From Symbiodinium sp. CCMP2592 (Eukaryota; Sar; Dinophyceae; Suessiales; Symbiodiniaceae): a DNA stretch of 64,000 bases. The stretch is from positions 183,220 to 247,219 of the forward strand of contig CAJNDT010000308.1 of NCBI GenBank assembly GCA_905221615.1. Reading direction: 5' to 3'. The notes under the pieces are model-generated. The model worked only from the letters and a program-made list of their open reading frames with translations, was not told the DNA's origin and searched no databases. Position 1 is the first letter of the stretch, and each line of letters starts with the position of its first letter. Positions 27,631 to 37,684 of this stretch are shown here, piece by piece. Both the position numbers and the translations under genes were made by a program.

Positions 27631-29313
27631 ATGGGCCTACACTGGATGTGGAAGCAGTTCACCAGGGCTCCCATCAGATGTATGGACCGCCAACAATCAA
27701 ATGCAAAAGCAGCAGCGAAACGACCACCACCATTTCTCGAACCCGAGGATGAACCACAGACGCGTGAACCTTTAGGACCCAACAGGGTCAATTCTGGAGA
27801 AACAACGGATTTGCGACCTGTGTGGCACACTTCCCGAAGCGAAGTCTACCATCTTTCAGACAGCTGTTACCAGCTCAAGCAAGCAAAAGATGTTTCAAGG
27901 AAGGTGCTGTGTAAAACCTGCCTCCAGGCAGTACAAGTTGCGGAGATTCGCAGGAACGATCCTTTTCAAAGAGGTGATACACGACCACGTGGCACCGAAA
28001 GGGACATTGAACGGTTTCAGACCTATGACGATGCAAGTACTACTCCTCATATGAGGCAATTATTCAGTGATGCATTGCATTCACAAATGGCCGAAGAAGC
28101 CATGCAGATTACCTATACATCAATCCCGAAGGGATCCTTGGCAAGAGCCAGAGGTACATCTGCACTCGCAAGTGCCTCATCGTCGTCAGTGCCCAAGGCA
28201 ATGCCACCAGTGCCTAACAAGGCAAACATGTCACCTCCACCTAAGTCTCCTCCGCCAAAGGCGAAAGGAACAGTACCTTCAGATCCTCCGAGACCAAAAG
28301 GTCCTACCAGAAGAGGAGGTCAAAATCGGCGCATTCAACGAAAAGCAGCTAGAGAAGCCCATAACAGTGGACTCTGCAACCATGCAGACGCTGCACTTGG
28401 CGAAGCCAATCAAGGCCAGGCCATTAACACTATGTGCCGAAACATGGCAGTAAGACACGTCAGCTCTATCGATGCAACGGTAGAAGCAGCCGAGCAGTTT
28501 ACACAACGCGTGCAACAGCATGTAGAAACATATGATGAAGAGGAACCGTGGAGCACGGAGTTTCTACCAGTCGTGGAAGTCCTATTCAGGAACTTGAGCA
28601 GCGACGAAACAACTGTCATACATGACAATCATACGGCAACTATGCCTATTCAGAAATATCTCGACCTCCTCAGAATCGCACAATCATTGCGAAACTCTAT
28701 CCAGAGAGACAAGGAGGAAAGAAAGGATCATCTTGACACCATCCAAGATACTCTATCCAGAGTGGAAATCCTTCTAACAGCACTGAAGGACTCAAAAACA
28801 GTCTTCAATCAATTGGTCCATTCCTCACTAGAGATAGAGCGAAGACATAAAAACCTCAAAAATGTCCTTGAGACACTTTTTGACGACCAAAGCTCTGAGG
28901 AAGACCAGTCAGAATCTGACCATGAAGAAGTCCTAACTCCTTCTGCAGCACAGTACTGGAACAGCCTTCATGCCCACGCCTTATCTCCCTCAGGAGATGA
29001 AAGTGAAAGATCATGGGCGTCCTCAGACGGACAGCTTGAAAGAAGAAGGGCCGAACGGGCAAAGGCTAAGCAGCCACAACCGGCTAAAGCCGAGGCAACT
29101 CCAATCAGCTCACAAGCTGCACCAAAGGCCGAGCCAAAGGCGACTACATCCAACCATGGATATGAAACTGCAGACGCCGCCTTCACCAGGGCTGAGAACA
29201 GATTACTCGGAATCTTTTCAAGTTCCGAAGAAGATCACTCAGACCCGGATGAACCACATCCGAACGTCTATGCTCGAGCCTATGATCCAAACCTGGATCC
29301 GAATCTGAGATAA
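27631..29313 (+). CDS. Accessory ORF6: membrane segment, zinc site and coiled coil
   Basis: The frame is open from 27553 and overlaps the end of ORF5 in the -1 frame; the first ATG is at 27631. Just before and after that ATG the translation is hydrophobic (FSIAWNVFLLLMGLHWMW), so a membrane anchor would be complete only if translation starts upstream. At about 27817-27930 is VWHTSRSEVYHLSDSC, then LCKTC: the H-x4-C...C-x2-C pattern of a small zinc site common in nuclease and Ada-like proteins (YH-x-C-x3-L...PC-x2-C). Pro/Lys-rich and basic stretches follow (28150-28350). A long helical region with regular Leu/Ile spacing (about 28650-28880) is probably a coiled coil, followed by an acidic tail. 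Function unknown. Confidence 0.8.
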   Translation: MGLHWMWKQFTRAPIRCMDRQQSNAKAAAKRPPPFLEPEDEPQTREPLGPNRVNSGETTDLRPVWHTSRSEVYHLSDSCYQLKQAKDVSRKVLCKTCLQAVQVAEIRRNDPFQRGDTRPRGTERDIERFQTYDDASTTPHMRQLFSDALHSQMAEEAMQITYTSIPKGSLARARGTSALASASSSSVPKAMPPVPNKANMSPPPKSPPPKAKGTVPSDPPRPKGPTRRGGQNRRIQRKAAREAHNSGLCNHADAALGEANQGQAINTMCRNMAVRHVSSIDATVEAAEQFTQRVQQHVETYDEEEPWSTEFLPVVEVLFRNLSSDETTVIHDNHTATMPIQKYLDLLRIAQSLRNSIQRDKEERKDHLDTIQDTLSRVEILLTALKDSKTVFNQLVHSSLEIERRHKNLKNVLETLFDDQSSEEDQSESDHEEVLTPSAAQYWNSLHAHALSPSGDESERSWASSDGQLERRRAERAKAKQPQPAKAEATPISSQAAPKAEPKATTSNHGYETADAAFTRAENRLLGIFSSSEEDHSDPDEPHPNVYARAYDPNLDPNLR

Positions 29314-29592
29314 GAAAATTCTCAGAGTTTCACAACAGTGACTCACAAAGCTCTAACAAGAGCACAATGAAGGGCTGCATAATTCGGTAGAAGAACATTA
29401 CCAGACCTGATCTTGTACAGATGATCTCTCTGACCAACATGCATGAGTGTGTGCAAAAGGAGTGACCTCAACAGTGTACTTCAGTGCTATACCTAGCATA
29501 AACAATATGCTGTTTTTATCATGAGTCCAAACTCCGCAACTGTGACAGTGGGCATAATAGTATATGTGTGAATGTGCGGCCATGCTTCCGGT
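29314..29592. other. 3' untranslated part of the giant element
   Basis: No open frame of note between the ORF6 stop and the polypurine region. Confidence 0.7.
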
Positions 29593-29613
29593 AAAAGAAA
29601 ATTAGTGTCTGTT
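29593..29613 (+). promoter_or_regulatory. Polypurine tract before the 3' LTR
   Basis: AAAAGAAAA at 29593-29601, followed by TTAGTGTCTGTT and then the LTR. It is the likely plus-strand primer, although it lies 12 bases from the LTR rather than touching it. A near copy lies at 22239. Confidence 0.55.
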
Positions 29614-29861
29614 TGATTCCGTAAACCTCTAAAGGGGTAGCTCTAACAGGTACCTACAGCAATGGCTGCATGCTCATACATATACATTCCGCTGCCCATT
29701 GGCTCACAGTGGTTTTACCATATTGAGACAAGACAAGCTCTCCTTGCGTAGCAAGACAAAACAACTACTGTCCGTGTGCAGGGCGCTGCCCTTTGATCCT
29801 TAGGGAATAAACTGGTCATACACCTCCTAACAAGGAGCATTTCCTTGTGGGTGTATCGGCA
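29614..29861 (+). repeat. 3' LTR
   Basis: 248 bp, identical to the 5' LTR, TG...CA, followed by the GGGGG duplication at 29862-29866. Confidence 0.95.
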
Positions 29862-29942
29862 GGGGGAGGGCGGGGGGGAGGGGGGGGGGGGGGGGGCGGG
29901 GAGGGTGGAGGGGGGGGGGGGGGGGGGGGAGGCCTAGGAGGG
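29862..29942. repeat. Poly-G tract, right half of the target
   Basis: G runs with single A or C interruptions, a continuation of the tract at 13954. Confidence 0.9.
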
Positions 29943-30199
29943 GGGGAGGCCAAAGCAAATCAGGTAAAATGAGGGGCAAGGGCGTGGCAAACGAACGCAA
30001 AAAACGGGCGCCCAAACAGGGAGCGCCTGGGCCTGTGGCCTCGGCGGATATACTATACGAGTCGCGGCATCATTTGAGGATGTAGGTGAAGAGCTTGGGA
30101 AAAGGGCTTCCACCCTATATCCAGAGTTCGAACGCTCTGCCTGCGAACTCTGCAAACCTGATCGTCAGGCACGCGGTGCAACTGCCACGACCCTAGACC

Positions 30200-30288
30200 C
30201 TACCTGGACCCCAGAAGTATGTAGAAGAATAGCCCTTCGTGGGCACTGGGCCATTATGTTGCCTACGTTTGCGCGGTTAGGTTGGCCA
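30200..30288 (+). repeat. Dispersed repeat R, copy 2
   Basis: CTGGACCCCAGAAGTATGTA and GTTTGCGCGGTTAGGTTGG, collinear with 9664-9752. Confidence 0.7.
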
Positions 30289-30780
30289 AGTCTCTGCCTC
30301 TGGAGCAACAGGCGCGCTTGGAGAAGCTGCGCGAAGACGACCCAATTGCATGGCAGGAGCCAGTTCCCCCCTTGTGAGACACAGTAAGCCAGCTCTGCAA
30401 ACACCGGCTCCATTTGTGCTCTTCCACGAACCTTCAGCCTTCTGTTTCCTCCGCAGGACATGCACCATTGGCCTTGAAACATGAATCGTGTGCAGAGATT
30501 TTGCAAGTGCACCGAAGCGCACGCACCGGTGACCTCCCGAACAGCACTGGTCCGCGGAGGATGCAATCAACACTTCTCGAGCGTTGGTGGATGCCGTCAA
30601 GGACTGAAGTAAGTGGTGCGCAGCCCAAGAGTGCCTATTCGATGCCGCTACTCTGGCATCGTTTCGTCGTGAGAGTCACCTCAAGTTTTTTGTGAATGTG
30701 ACCAGCGTTTGGTCTGGTTGTGAACGAACAAAACTGGGCTTAGGCATAGAAGTTAAGAGAAGTGCTCTGCGAATGCGGCG

Positions 30781-31014
30781 ATGCAGGAAAACGACATCGA
30801 TGATCTTCGACGAGTCGTGGCCAACGCAGAGGACGGCGAGTTCATTCAGGCCCTGCCCGGTCAAAAAGGGGGCGGCAAGGAGTCGCGAATGCAAGGCCCC
30901 TATTCCGGACGCTGTCGGGCTTCGTTGATCTGGCCTGTGGAGGCCTTCATCCTACAAGCCTTCGTGTTGGCGCTGAAGGCGCGAATGAATCGTTTGGAGC
31001 GCTCGGAGGAATGA
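30781..31014 (+). CDS. Candidate small gene or last exon, unrecognised
   Basis: An ATG at 30781 opens 77 codons with a fairly protein-like start (MQENDIDDLRRVVANAEDGE) and a hydrophobic helix near the end. The frame is also open upstream of the ATG, so it may be an exon. No family recognised. Confidence 0.22.
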   Translation: MQENDIDDLRRVVANAEDGEFIQALPGQKGGGKESRMQGPYSGRCRASLIWPVEAFILQAFVLALKARMNRLERSEE

Positions 31015-31360
31015 TCTCAGCCGGATCGTCCTATGTGTATGGCAGTGTCAGCAAATGAGGGCATCGTTGATTCCAAGAGCCCCCATCCCTGAACCCAAGC
31101 ACCCTGACATCTTAAACACTCGGCCCCCCAGGCGAAGAAAGGCATTGCCAAGAAAGCCCGAAGCCCCTTTAGTGCCCGAAGCCTCTTTGCCGAGTCCTCG
31201 CTGCTGGAGATCACTCAACAGCATGGAGCTCAGGTCTAGGGTTCAGTTCTTACGTGAAAACTCCACAAGTAGGCAACATAATGGCCCGATGCCCAGAACA
31301 GGCTACTTTTCTACAAATCTTTGGGGTCCAGGTGTGGTTTAGATTTCGGTTCACCCAGAG

Positions 31361-31460
31361 ACTCCAAAACCCCTTAATTAAGAAATATACCTTAAATTAT
31401 AATAGGAGCCCTATTATGATTTAAGGTATATTCCTTGATTAAGGGGTTTTGGAGGCTCTG
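31361..31460. repeat. TIR element family F, copy 3
   Basis: AGAGACTCCAAAACCCCTTA pairs inverted with TTAAGGGGTTTTGGAGGCTC. The interior GATTTAAGGTATATTCCTTG is shared with the other two copies. Confidence 0.85.
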
Positions 31461-31552
31461 GGCAGGCTTTCGAGTCTTGGGCTTTCGGGGTTTACAGGCC
31501 CGCTGGACCGAAGCCAAGAGATCTGAAAGGTTTGCTCCTGGACATCATACCT

Positions 31553-31664
31553 TACAGTAGAAGCCGGAAAGTTGGAACATCATTATCCCCATGCCCTACA
31601 GGTAAAGTATAAGGGATCCTAGCACTAATCCTCCTAAATCCATGTTCCAACTTTCTGGCTACTA
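31553..31664. repeat. TIR element family B, copy 2
   Basis: CAGTAGAAGCCGGAAAGTTG pairs with TGTTCCAACTTTCTGGCTAC. Collinear with 4046-4166. Confidence 0.85.
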
Positions 31665-31739
31665 GAATGATTAGAATAGGGCTATAACTATAGTAAGGAA
31701 CCCCTAGAATAGTATAGGTAACTATTTAAGGCCCTATAT
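31665..31739. repeat. TIR element family E, copy 5 (truncated)
   Basis: GATTAGAATAGGGCTATAAC, GGAACCCCTAGAATAGTA and ATTTAAGGCCCTATATT. The left end has been lost to the adjacent family B copy. Confidence 0.65.
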
Positions 31740-31855
31740 TACTGTAGACCCCATAAGTTGAAAACCAGGTCAAGGCCAAACAGTGCTGGGTTTCACTGTA
31801 CATTACTCTTAAGGATTGAGGCTATGGGGTTTCCAACTTTTGGGCTTCTACTGTA
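31740..31855. repeat. TIR element family A, copy 2
   Basis: TACTGTAGACCCCATAAGTT pairs with ATGGGGTTTCCAACTTTTGG and CTTCTACTGTA. Directly follows the family E copy. Confidence 0.85.
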
Positions 31856-32109
31856 CACCCAACTCTAAAACCAAGACATGCCTGTAGATCCTTCTTGAAG
31901 GATGCAAAGCGTGGAAATGCTTCCCTAATCTATATGCCAGCTTGATCCGCGTTTCCAAGTCCAGTCATGCCCTTGATACCCTGAAGCCTGCAGCCATTGA
32001 ATCACACTTAAAGCAAGAACAGTCGCGGTTTGTACTGCGTGGCTCTACTTGGTGTGACTTATTACTTGCCCACAAGTCCCTATCATTATGTAGCAATGTA
32101 GCTCTAAGG

Positions 32110-32184
32110 ACTAACACCCTAAACCCTAAACCCTAAACCCAAAACCCAAAACCCCAAAACCCTAAAACCCGAAACCCTAAACCG
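32110..32184. repeat. Interstitial CCCTAAA tract
   Basis: Perfect CCCTAAA units drifting into CCCAAAA and CCCGAAA. Confidence 0.85.
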
Positions 32185-32660
32185 TTAACTTGTGAGATCC
32201 GAGCAAGGATGGTGGACTGGGGGGTGCCCCTCCATAGCCCGCAGCTCTCGCAGGCCTTTTCGGCCACGCAAAAAATAAGAAGGGGTATAGGAGTCTTATA
32301 GGAGGGTTAGGGTATGTAACAAGTTTCCAAATATGGATCCCATCAGTCAATTCGCAGCGGTTGTAGACACACTGGACATCTGGCCAGATTCCGGCACATT
32401 TGGCCTGTACGCGTGAGTATGCTTCTTCATGAAAAGATATGACCTTCATGAAAGGGGGCATTCCGCGAGGTTTACGATGGTGTCTTCGTGCGCCGTCGAG
32501 GAATGTAAATATCTTTCGTGTATAGTTGAAGTCCTTGTGGATCTCACGTGCAGCATCTCAGTGGCAGCATGAAAGGGGTGGTAACGACGATGCCGATCAG
32601 GACGACCAATGACGACGACGATGATGATGATGCCGATGACAGTGCTGACGACGTCGTCGT
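32185..32660. other. Intergenic, nothing recognised
   Basis: Mixed sequence ending in GAC/GAT triplets that lead into the long triplet tract. Confidence 0.5.
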
Positions 32661-32837
32661 CGTCGTAGTAGTAGTAGTAGCAGTAGTAGTAGTAGGAGTA
32701 ATAGTAGGAGGGGTGGTAGTAGTAGTAGTCGTCGTCGTCGTCGTAGTAGTGGTAGTAGTAGTAGCAGTAGTAGCAGTAGTAGCAGTAGCAGCAGTAGCAG
32801 CAGTAGCAGCAGTAGCAGCAGTAGTACAAGTACCGGT

Positions 32838-32898
<61 letters not shown>

Positions 32899-33011
32899 GT
32901 AGCAGTAGCAGTAGCAGTAGTAGTCGCAGTAGTGGTCGTACTAGTAGTAGCAGTAGTAGTAGTAGTAGTAGCAGTAGTATTAGCAGTAGTAGTAGTAGTA
33001 GTAGTAGTAGC

Positions 33012-33067
<56 letters not shown>

Positions 33068-33150
33068 TAATGGTAGTAGTAGTGGTAGTAGTAGCAGTAG
33101 TCGTAGTCGTAGTCGTAGTCGTCGTCGTGGTGGTCGTGGTGGTGGTGGTT

Positions 33151-33190
<40 letters not shown>

Positions 33191-33286
33191 GCGTGGTAGT
33201 AGTGGTAGTAGTAGTAGTAGTAGTAGAAGTAGGAGTAGGAGTAGGAGTAGGAGTAGGAGTAGGAGTAGGAGTAGGAGTAGGAGTAG

Positions 33287-33345
<59 letters not shown>

Positions 33346-33358
33346 CCAGTTCGTAGTA
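32661..33358. repeat. About 700-bp compound triplet tract (GTA/GCA/GTC types)
   Basis: Long (GTA)n arrays are interrupted by a pure (GCA)n block (32838-32893), GTC and GTG triplets and a hexamer block of AGGAGT units (33228-33290). Triplet phase is kept almost throughout, so all six frames stay open and translate as poly-Val, poly-Leu or poly-Tyr. These frames are not genes. Confidence 0.95.
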
Positions 33359-34065
33359 GTCGTAGTGGTGGTGGTAGCAGTAAAAACAGTAGCAGTAAAC
33401 AGCCCGGGTGGCGGCCATGATAGGAACATCAACGCTACTACTCATTGCAAAGTAGAGAACAGTGGCTAGTGCGATCAGCCATATCCCGTCAGCCCTGAGT
33501 TTACCCTAAGACTGCAGCACGAAGGCATTGCACCTGGTCTGCGAGCTGGTCAACCGGGAGAACTTCAGCAACTCCTGGCGCGTTGTGGTGCCCTTCCCCC
33601 TTCCATGACTTCATGTCACATCATTTTGTTGGAGGAGGGTTTCCTGAATGAAGACCCGGGAAGCCTGCATTTGTTCGTAGGTTTCTGACAGACACACGGA
33701 TTTTGCTGCCCCTCTGGTGCCTGCCGCCTCGATGCAGAAAGCCCTCACGGACGGCAACACGGAGGGGGGCTTGGACATCAACGCTCCACGGCAGTCTGAC
33801 GGGGTGCACCCAGCTTGGATTGCCTCGCCAGATTCACACAGAGATCGCAGGGTAAGTAACTTGCGTATACGCCTTTAGACACATGCAGATGTAAACTCGA
33901 AGCCCCGTGCAAAGGTTGGCTCTACATCCTGAAGCCCTAAACCCTAAGCCCTTGGCCAGTGGACACCTCTTTGCATCGCCTCTGCGGACGCGTGCCTGCC
34001 CATGGCCTTCAAGCTCCTCGAGCCGAACCCGCCTGTTGAATACACGGTTTAAGTTTAGGGTTTAG
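33359..34065. other. Intergenic with two possible exons
   Basis: A stretch at 33515-33605 reads ALHLVCELVNRENFSNSWRV after an ACTGCAG acceptor-like site. Another at about 33733-33850 is open and ends at a perfect donor CGCAGG|GTAAGT. Neither matches a family I know; short telomere-like tracts follow at about 33930 and 34050. Confidence 0.25.
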
Positions 34066-36667
34066 GGCCTTTAGGGTCTTAATAATAGTAGTAATAGTAA
34101 TAACAATAATAATAATAATAATTGGAATGGGGTTCCTGTAAAACTGTCCTGCAAGGATTTGGGGCTTAGGGCTGACGGGCTTGTTTCAGAATAAGAGTCG
34201 TGCGTTTCCGTTTAAGGGATACGGGATACTGTAAGGGTTTGGTATAGGGGCCTCAATAATTACAATAAGGCCAGTAAGGTTTAGCATAGCTACCTACTAC
34301 GACAATATTGCTAGTTATATCGGCATCAATGTAAGGTTTTGGAGTTGACGGCTTCAAGGTTCACGGTTCGGGTTGAGGGGTTGAGGAGTTCAGAGTTTAG
34401 TGCATGGCTTCCGTTTGTTTGAGATTCAGGGTTCACGGGTTTATGATTTCAGGTTTCAGGACACGCACTGCACTAAAACCCTACCAGACCTCAACATCGT
34501 TGAACTGTATACACCACGAAGCCTATTGCGTGAAGTGAGATGAGAACTTGCCAGTTCCTCGGCAGCATTGGGACTACGAAGGCTTTCCAGTCTTTCCCCA
34601 CGGAGTCAGGAACGAACTCTCGGTTTCCATATTTCAAAGCAAAACAAGAAATACATCGTCATAGCTCTACCGCAAAACTTCCTTGTCATGAGAAAATCAC
34701 AAGTCGCGGGAGGCCTTTTTGACCCTACATAACAAGGCTATAGTAGAATATGTCTCAGAACCCTGCGCTAACTATTAAGGCACCTATATATACTGTATCT
34801 ACACTAACCCTTCTGAACACCTTGGTATGGAACCCTTATCGTTCGGAGTTACCCATATAGTAGCCTGGTTATGCAGGCCCCTACATGCGCATGACAGGTT
34901 AAAGGCCGACCCGAATGTGATCACCAGGGCCAATGAGACCCCGCTGTGCGGAGCTGAGTTGATCAGGGTTCAGGGTTTGCGTTAGCTTCGGACTTAGGAA
35001 AGCTTTTTCTGGTGATGGGGAAGGGGGAGATGTCACCAGGGCCCTGGCAAAGCGAAGCCGCGACGACGACAGTGACGAGCAGAAGGAGGCATCGGAGTCT
35101 CTGGTTAAACCTGCTTAATATCTATTGTCAGTACAGGAATGATTATGAGTAGCAGTAGCAGTCGCAGTAGCAGTAGCAATAGTAGTACCAGTAAGTACTA
35201 GCAGTAGCAGTATAGCACTAGTAGAGGTAGAGGTAGCAGAGGTAGTCGAGGTACTAGTATTGGTATTAGTATATGATTTTGTTAGTGGTATTCGTACTAC
35301 GCACTATCATTGTCTTGGGTGCTGAGCGCAGCGAAGGCGCGTGGCATCATCTCCAACATGCTGCGATCATACGGCGGGCAGGCGGTGGTCCCATGATTCT
35401 GGGAAGATGCACCGATGTTTAGTTTGTTGCTACCGGAGATGTGCATAAGACTGCTGCCGGCAAGGACACCTGCAAAGACGCCTTGAGGATGTTGAGAAAG
35501 ACGAGCCAGCCTGCCGCATCCAAAGAGAGCCAGGCGCAGAGGGGCCACCAGAGTTGTTTGGGGCGAGAGCTTACTCGTATCGAGGATGCAGATCCGGAAG
35601 TAGGATATGGCCTGAGGCCAGCTTCAAGTCGCTTGTACATGTTGCGTGTTTTTGTGCCTGGCAGGCGCTAAAGGAGGAAGTAGTCACGGCCAGGGGCCTA
35701 CTGCCAGAGGTGTCCAAATCAATTCGCCCTTCACACTCTGTTCGTCTCTGCCCGCTAGGACCAGGAGTCATGTGCGCTTTCGTTAGGAACCGAATCCCCT
35801 GCCCTTGAGCGACCTGACAGAGACAGCAGTGACCTCACGAAGTTGAAGACGCATTCGTGCCAACACCACTTCAATCCGGCCCCAGGCTGAGTATGTGTGT
35901 CCTGCTTTGCTGAGTAGTTGAAAGAATCCCAGGTGCCTACCACCACCTCGACTTCGCAGCTCTGCTTTACTGAGCACATGGGGTTTCAGGGTCTGTCAAT
36001 AGCGAGGACTTGTAGCGATGTTCTCAAGCATAGGCCTCTTCGAGTTTGGGCTTCAGGGCTTAGGGTTTCGCGGCCACGTGGCCGTCGCCATGAAAAAGGC
36101 AAGCAAGCCTACATGCCACATGGTGGCAAGCCCACGAAGCCGACTTCCTTAGTCCTGGTAATAGGCATCTGACTATGTACGATGAACAGAATGGTCTCTT
36201 GTGTCTCGAAGTCCCGCATCAGTTTATTTTTGGTCGCCACCGAGAGATTGGATACGGCAACCCGTAAAGTCAGGTACGAGAATGACATAGGCAGCGCTAC
36301 TGAAACCCTGGCTTCCAACCTTGTGAGGCACACGAGATATCGAGGGTAAGGAGCTGTGAGGGAGCCATGATGGAAATCCTTGGAAGTGAAGACAGCCTAA
36401 AGAGCTGGACACTTCTGATGGCAGGTCTGCATTGGCACTCCAAGGGATGAAATGTTCAGAGGAAGTCAATACGGTGAATGTTAGGCCAAGGAAGAGTCGC
36501 TGGAGCTCGGCAACTTCAGCACAAGCCATGCATTGGATCTGTTAACCCCACAAGAGCAGGGAAGGACCACATGGTCAGTGTACTTTACACACACACATAC
36601 ATACATATAGTTATTTGCATATATATACAGTCATATATAGACGCTATACGATCTATGCGCACGCACG
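34066..36667. other. Intergenic, no gene recognised
   Basis: It holds an ATA/ATAGTA triplet patch at 34080-34120 and a decayed family E-like fragment at about 34740-34790 (CTAACTATTAAGGCACCTAT). Degenerate AGTAGC/GTAGAG triplets lie at 35146-35272. Frames at 35300-36530 overlap in several frames without protein character. Confidence 0.4.
35146..35272. repeat. Degenerate triplet tract (AGC/AGT)
   Basis: AGTAGCAGTAGCAGTCGCAG and related units, the same type as the long tract at 32661. Confidence 0.85.

Positions 36668-36720
<53 letters not shown>
36668..36720. repeat. Microsatellite (AC)n
   Basis: About 26 AC units. Confidence 0.97.
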
Positions 36721-36723
<3 letters not shown>

Positions 36724-36854
36724 AATGCACGCCGGACAAGTTTCACCAATGTGTGTAGAATTCAGAACCGGGCGTGTTGATTCGCGCATTTGGACAATGC
36801 CTGAAAACTGTGCTCGCAAGGCTCCTGAAGAGCTCATCCGCGGGTTTAAAGCTA

Positions 36855-37018
36855 ATGTAGCGGCCTTAGTAATTACTTATACTATTTTGGGAGTTCCTTA
36901 GTAAAAATATAATAGAATGGGCCTGAACAATTTGAATAGGGTTTGGGTTTGGGGGGTGTATTATACATAGTAAGGAACCCGAAACCCCTATTCTAGTTAT
37001 TAAGGCCCCTATATTGCA
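36855..37018. repeat. TIR element family E, copy 6, with G/T-rich insert
   Basis: GTAGCGGCCTTAGTAATTAC at the left and AGTTATTAAGGCCCCTATAT at the right. A TTTGGGTTTGGGGGG stretch splits the interior. Confidence 0.75.
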
Positions 37019-37540
37019 GATATCGCCCATTGGCTCTGCCACTTGTCCAAGCTACTGTGATTGACCCGGCACACACCTACACAGCATCCACTTCGGTCGT
37101 ACCTCTCGGAGCAACTTACAGCATTCAACTCCAGTTCAGCCAACTAGGCGCAGCTCTCAGCACAGACTTCAAGATCAACGGACACGATGTGCAGCCAGAC
37201 ATAGCTGAGCAAAGAAAGTGACATCAGCTCTCCGCCTGATATTTGCCTGCACTTCACCATGGCTGGCCAAGCCGACAAGAAGCAGGTGCTTCTGAGCGGT
37301 CGCACACACGAACATATGTTTCTGTAGGTACTCAGCAGTACCTAAAACGTAATAGTCATATAAACCCTAAACCCTAAAGTCATATACGCTTAAAAAAGGC
37401 ATATACGCAGATAGCCCAGTCGATACTTTTTTGGTATGCCCGTGATACAATGTACGGCCATGGCAGAATCCGGCCGACCAAACCAGTTTCTGTCAGGCCA
37501 AAAAGGCCGAGTCTTCCACTCAGCGGGAGCCCCAGATGTG
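37019..37540. other. Intergenic, one short open stretch
   Basis: The stretch 37030-37221 is open and reads rather protein-like (PLGATYSIQLQFSQLGAAL) but has no ATG and no recognisable family. CCCTAAA units lie at 37360-37378. Confidence 0.3.
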
Positions 37541-37684
37541 CTATAGGGGCCCTAAACCCTAAACCCAAAGCCCTAAACCCGAGACCCTACACCAATACCA
37601 TTTTGAGAGCTCCTTGTTATAATTTAAAATTTAAGTATAAGGGGCCCCAAAACCCTAACGTAATTATAAAGGCCCCTATATTAG
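37541..37684. repeat. TIR element family E, copy 7, with CCCTAAA insert
   Basis: The left end CTATAGGGGCC is followed at once by CCTAAACCCTAAACCC units, then the usual interior (ACCATTTTGAGAGCTCCTTG) and the right end TATAAAGGCCCCTATATTA. Confidence 0.7.

Larger units (their letters stand above)
13994..29861 (+). mobile_element. Giant Ty1/copia-type LTR retrotransposon with four extra ORFs
   Basis: Two 248-bp LTRs (13994-14241 and 29614-29861) are identical in a line-by-line comparison, begin TGATTCC and end GGCA, and are flanked by GGGGG on both sides. The internal order is primer site, gag-protease, integrase, RT and RNase H, which is the copia order (integrase before RT). Four more frames, 22285-29313, occupy about 7 kb between pol and the 3' LTR. 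The 15.9-kb length is about three times that of a standard copia element. LTR identity indicates recent insertion, although several frame breaks suggest this copy may have been moved in trans or contains sequence errors. Confidence 0.95.
29943..31360. other. Intergenic with repeat R and possible exons
   Basis: A pyrimidine-rich acceptor (TTTCCTCCGCAG|G at about 30456) and a donor-like GAA|GTAAGTGG (about 30608) bracket an open stretch, but no frame gives a recognisable protein. Confidence 0.3.

Noticed and set aside
22285-29313. Envelope gene downstream of pol, making the element a retrovirus-like form
   Set aside because: No signal peptide, Cys-rich ectodomain, fusion peptide or C-terminal anchor was seen in the four extra frames.
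32548-33445. Frames of 280-290 codons on both strands (poly-Val, poly-Leu, poly-Tyr)
   Set aside because: Product of a triplet repeat that contains no stop in any frame.
37030-37221. Short open stretch with protein-like translation
   Set aside because: No ATG, no clear splice sites and no family match.
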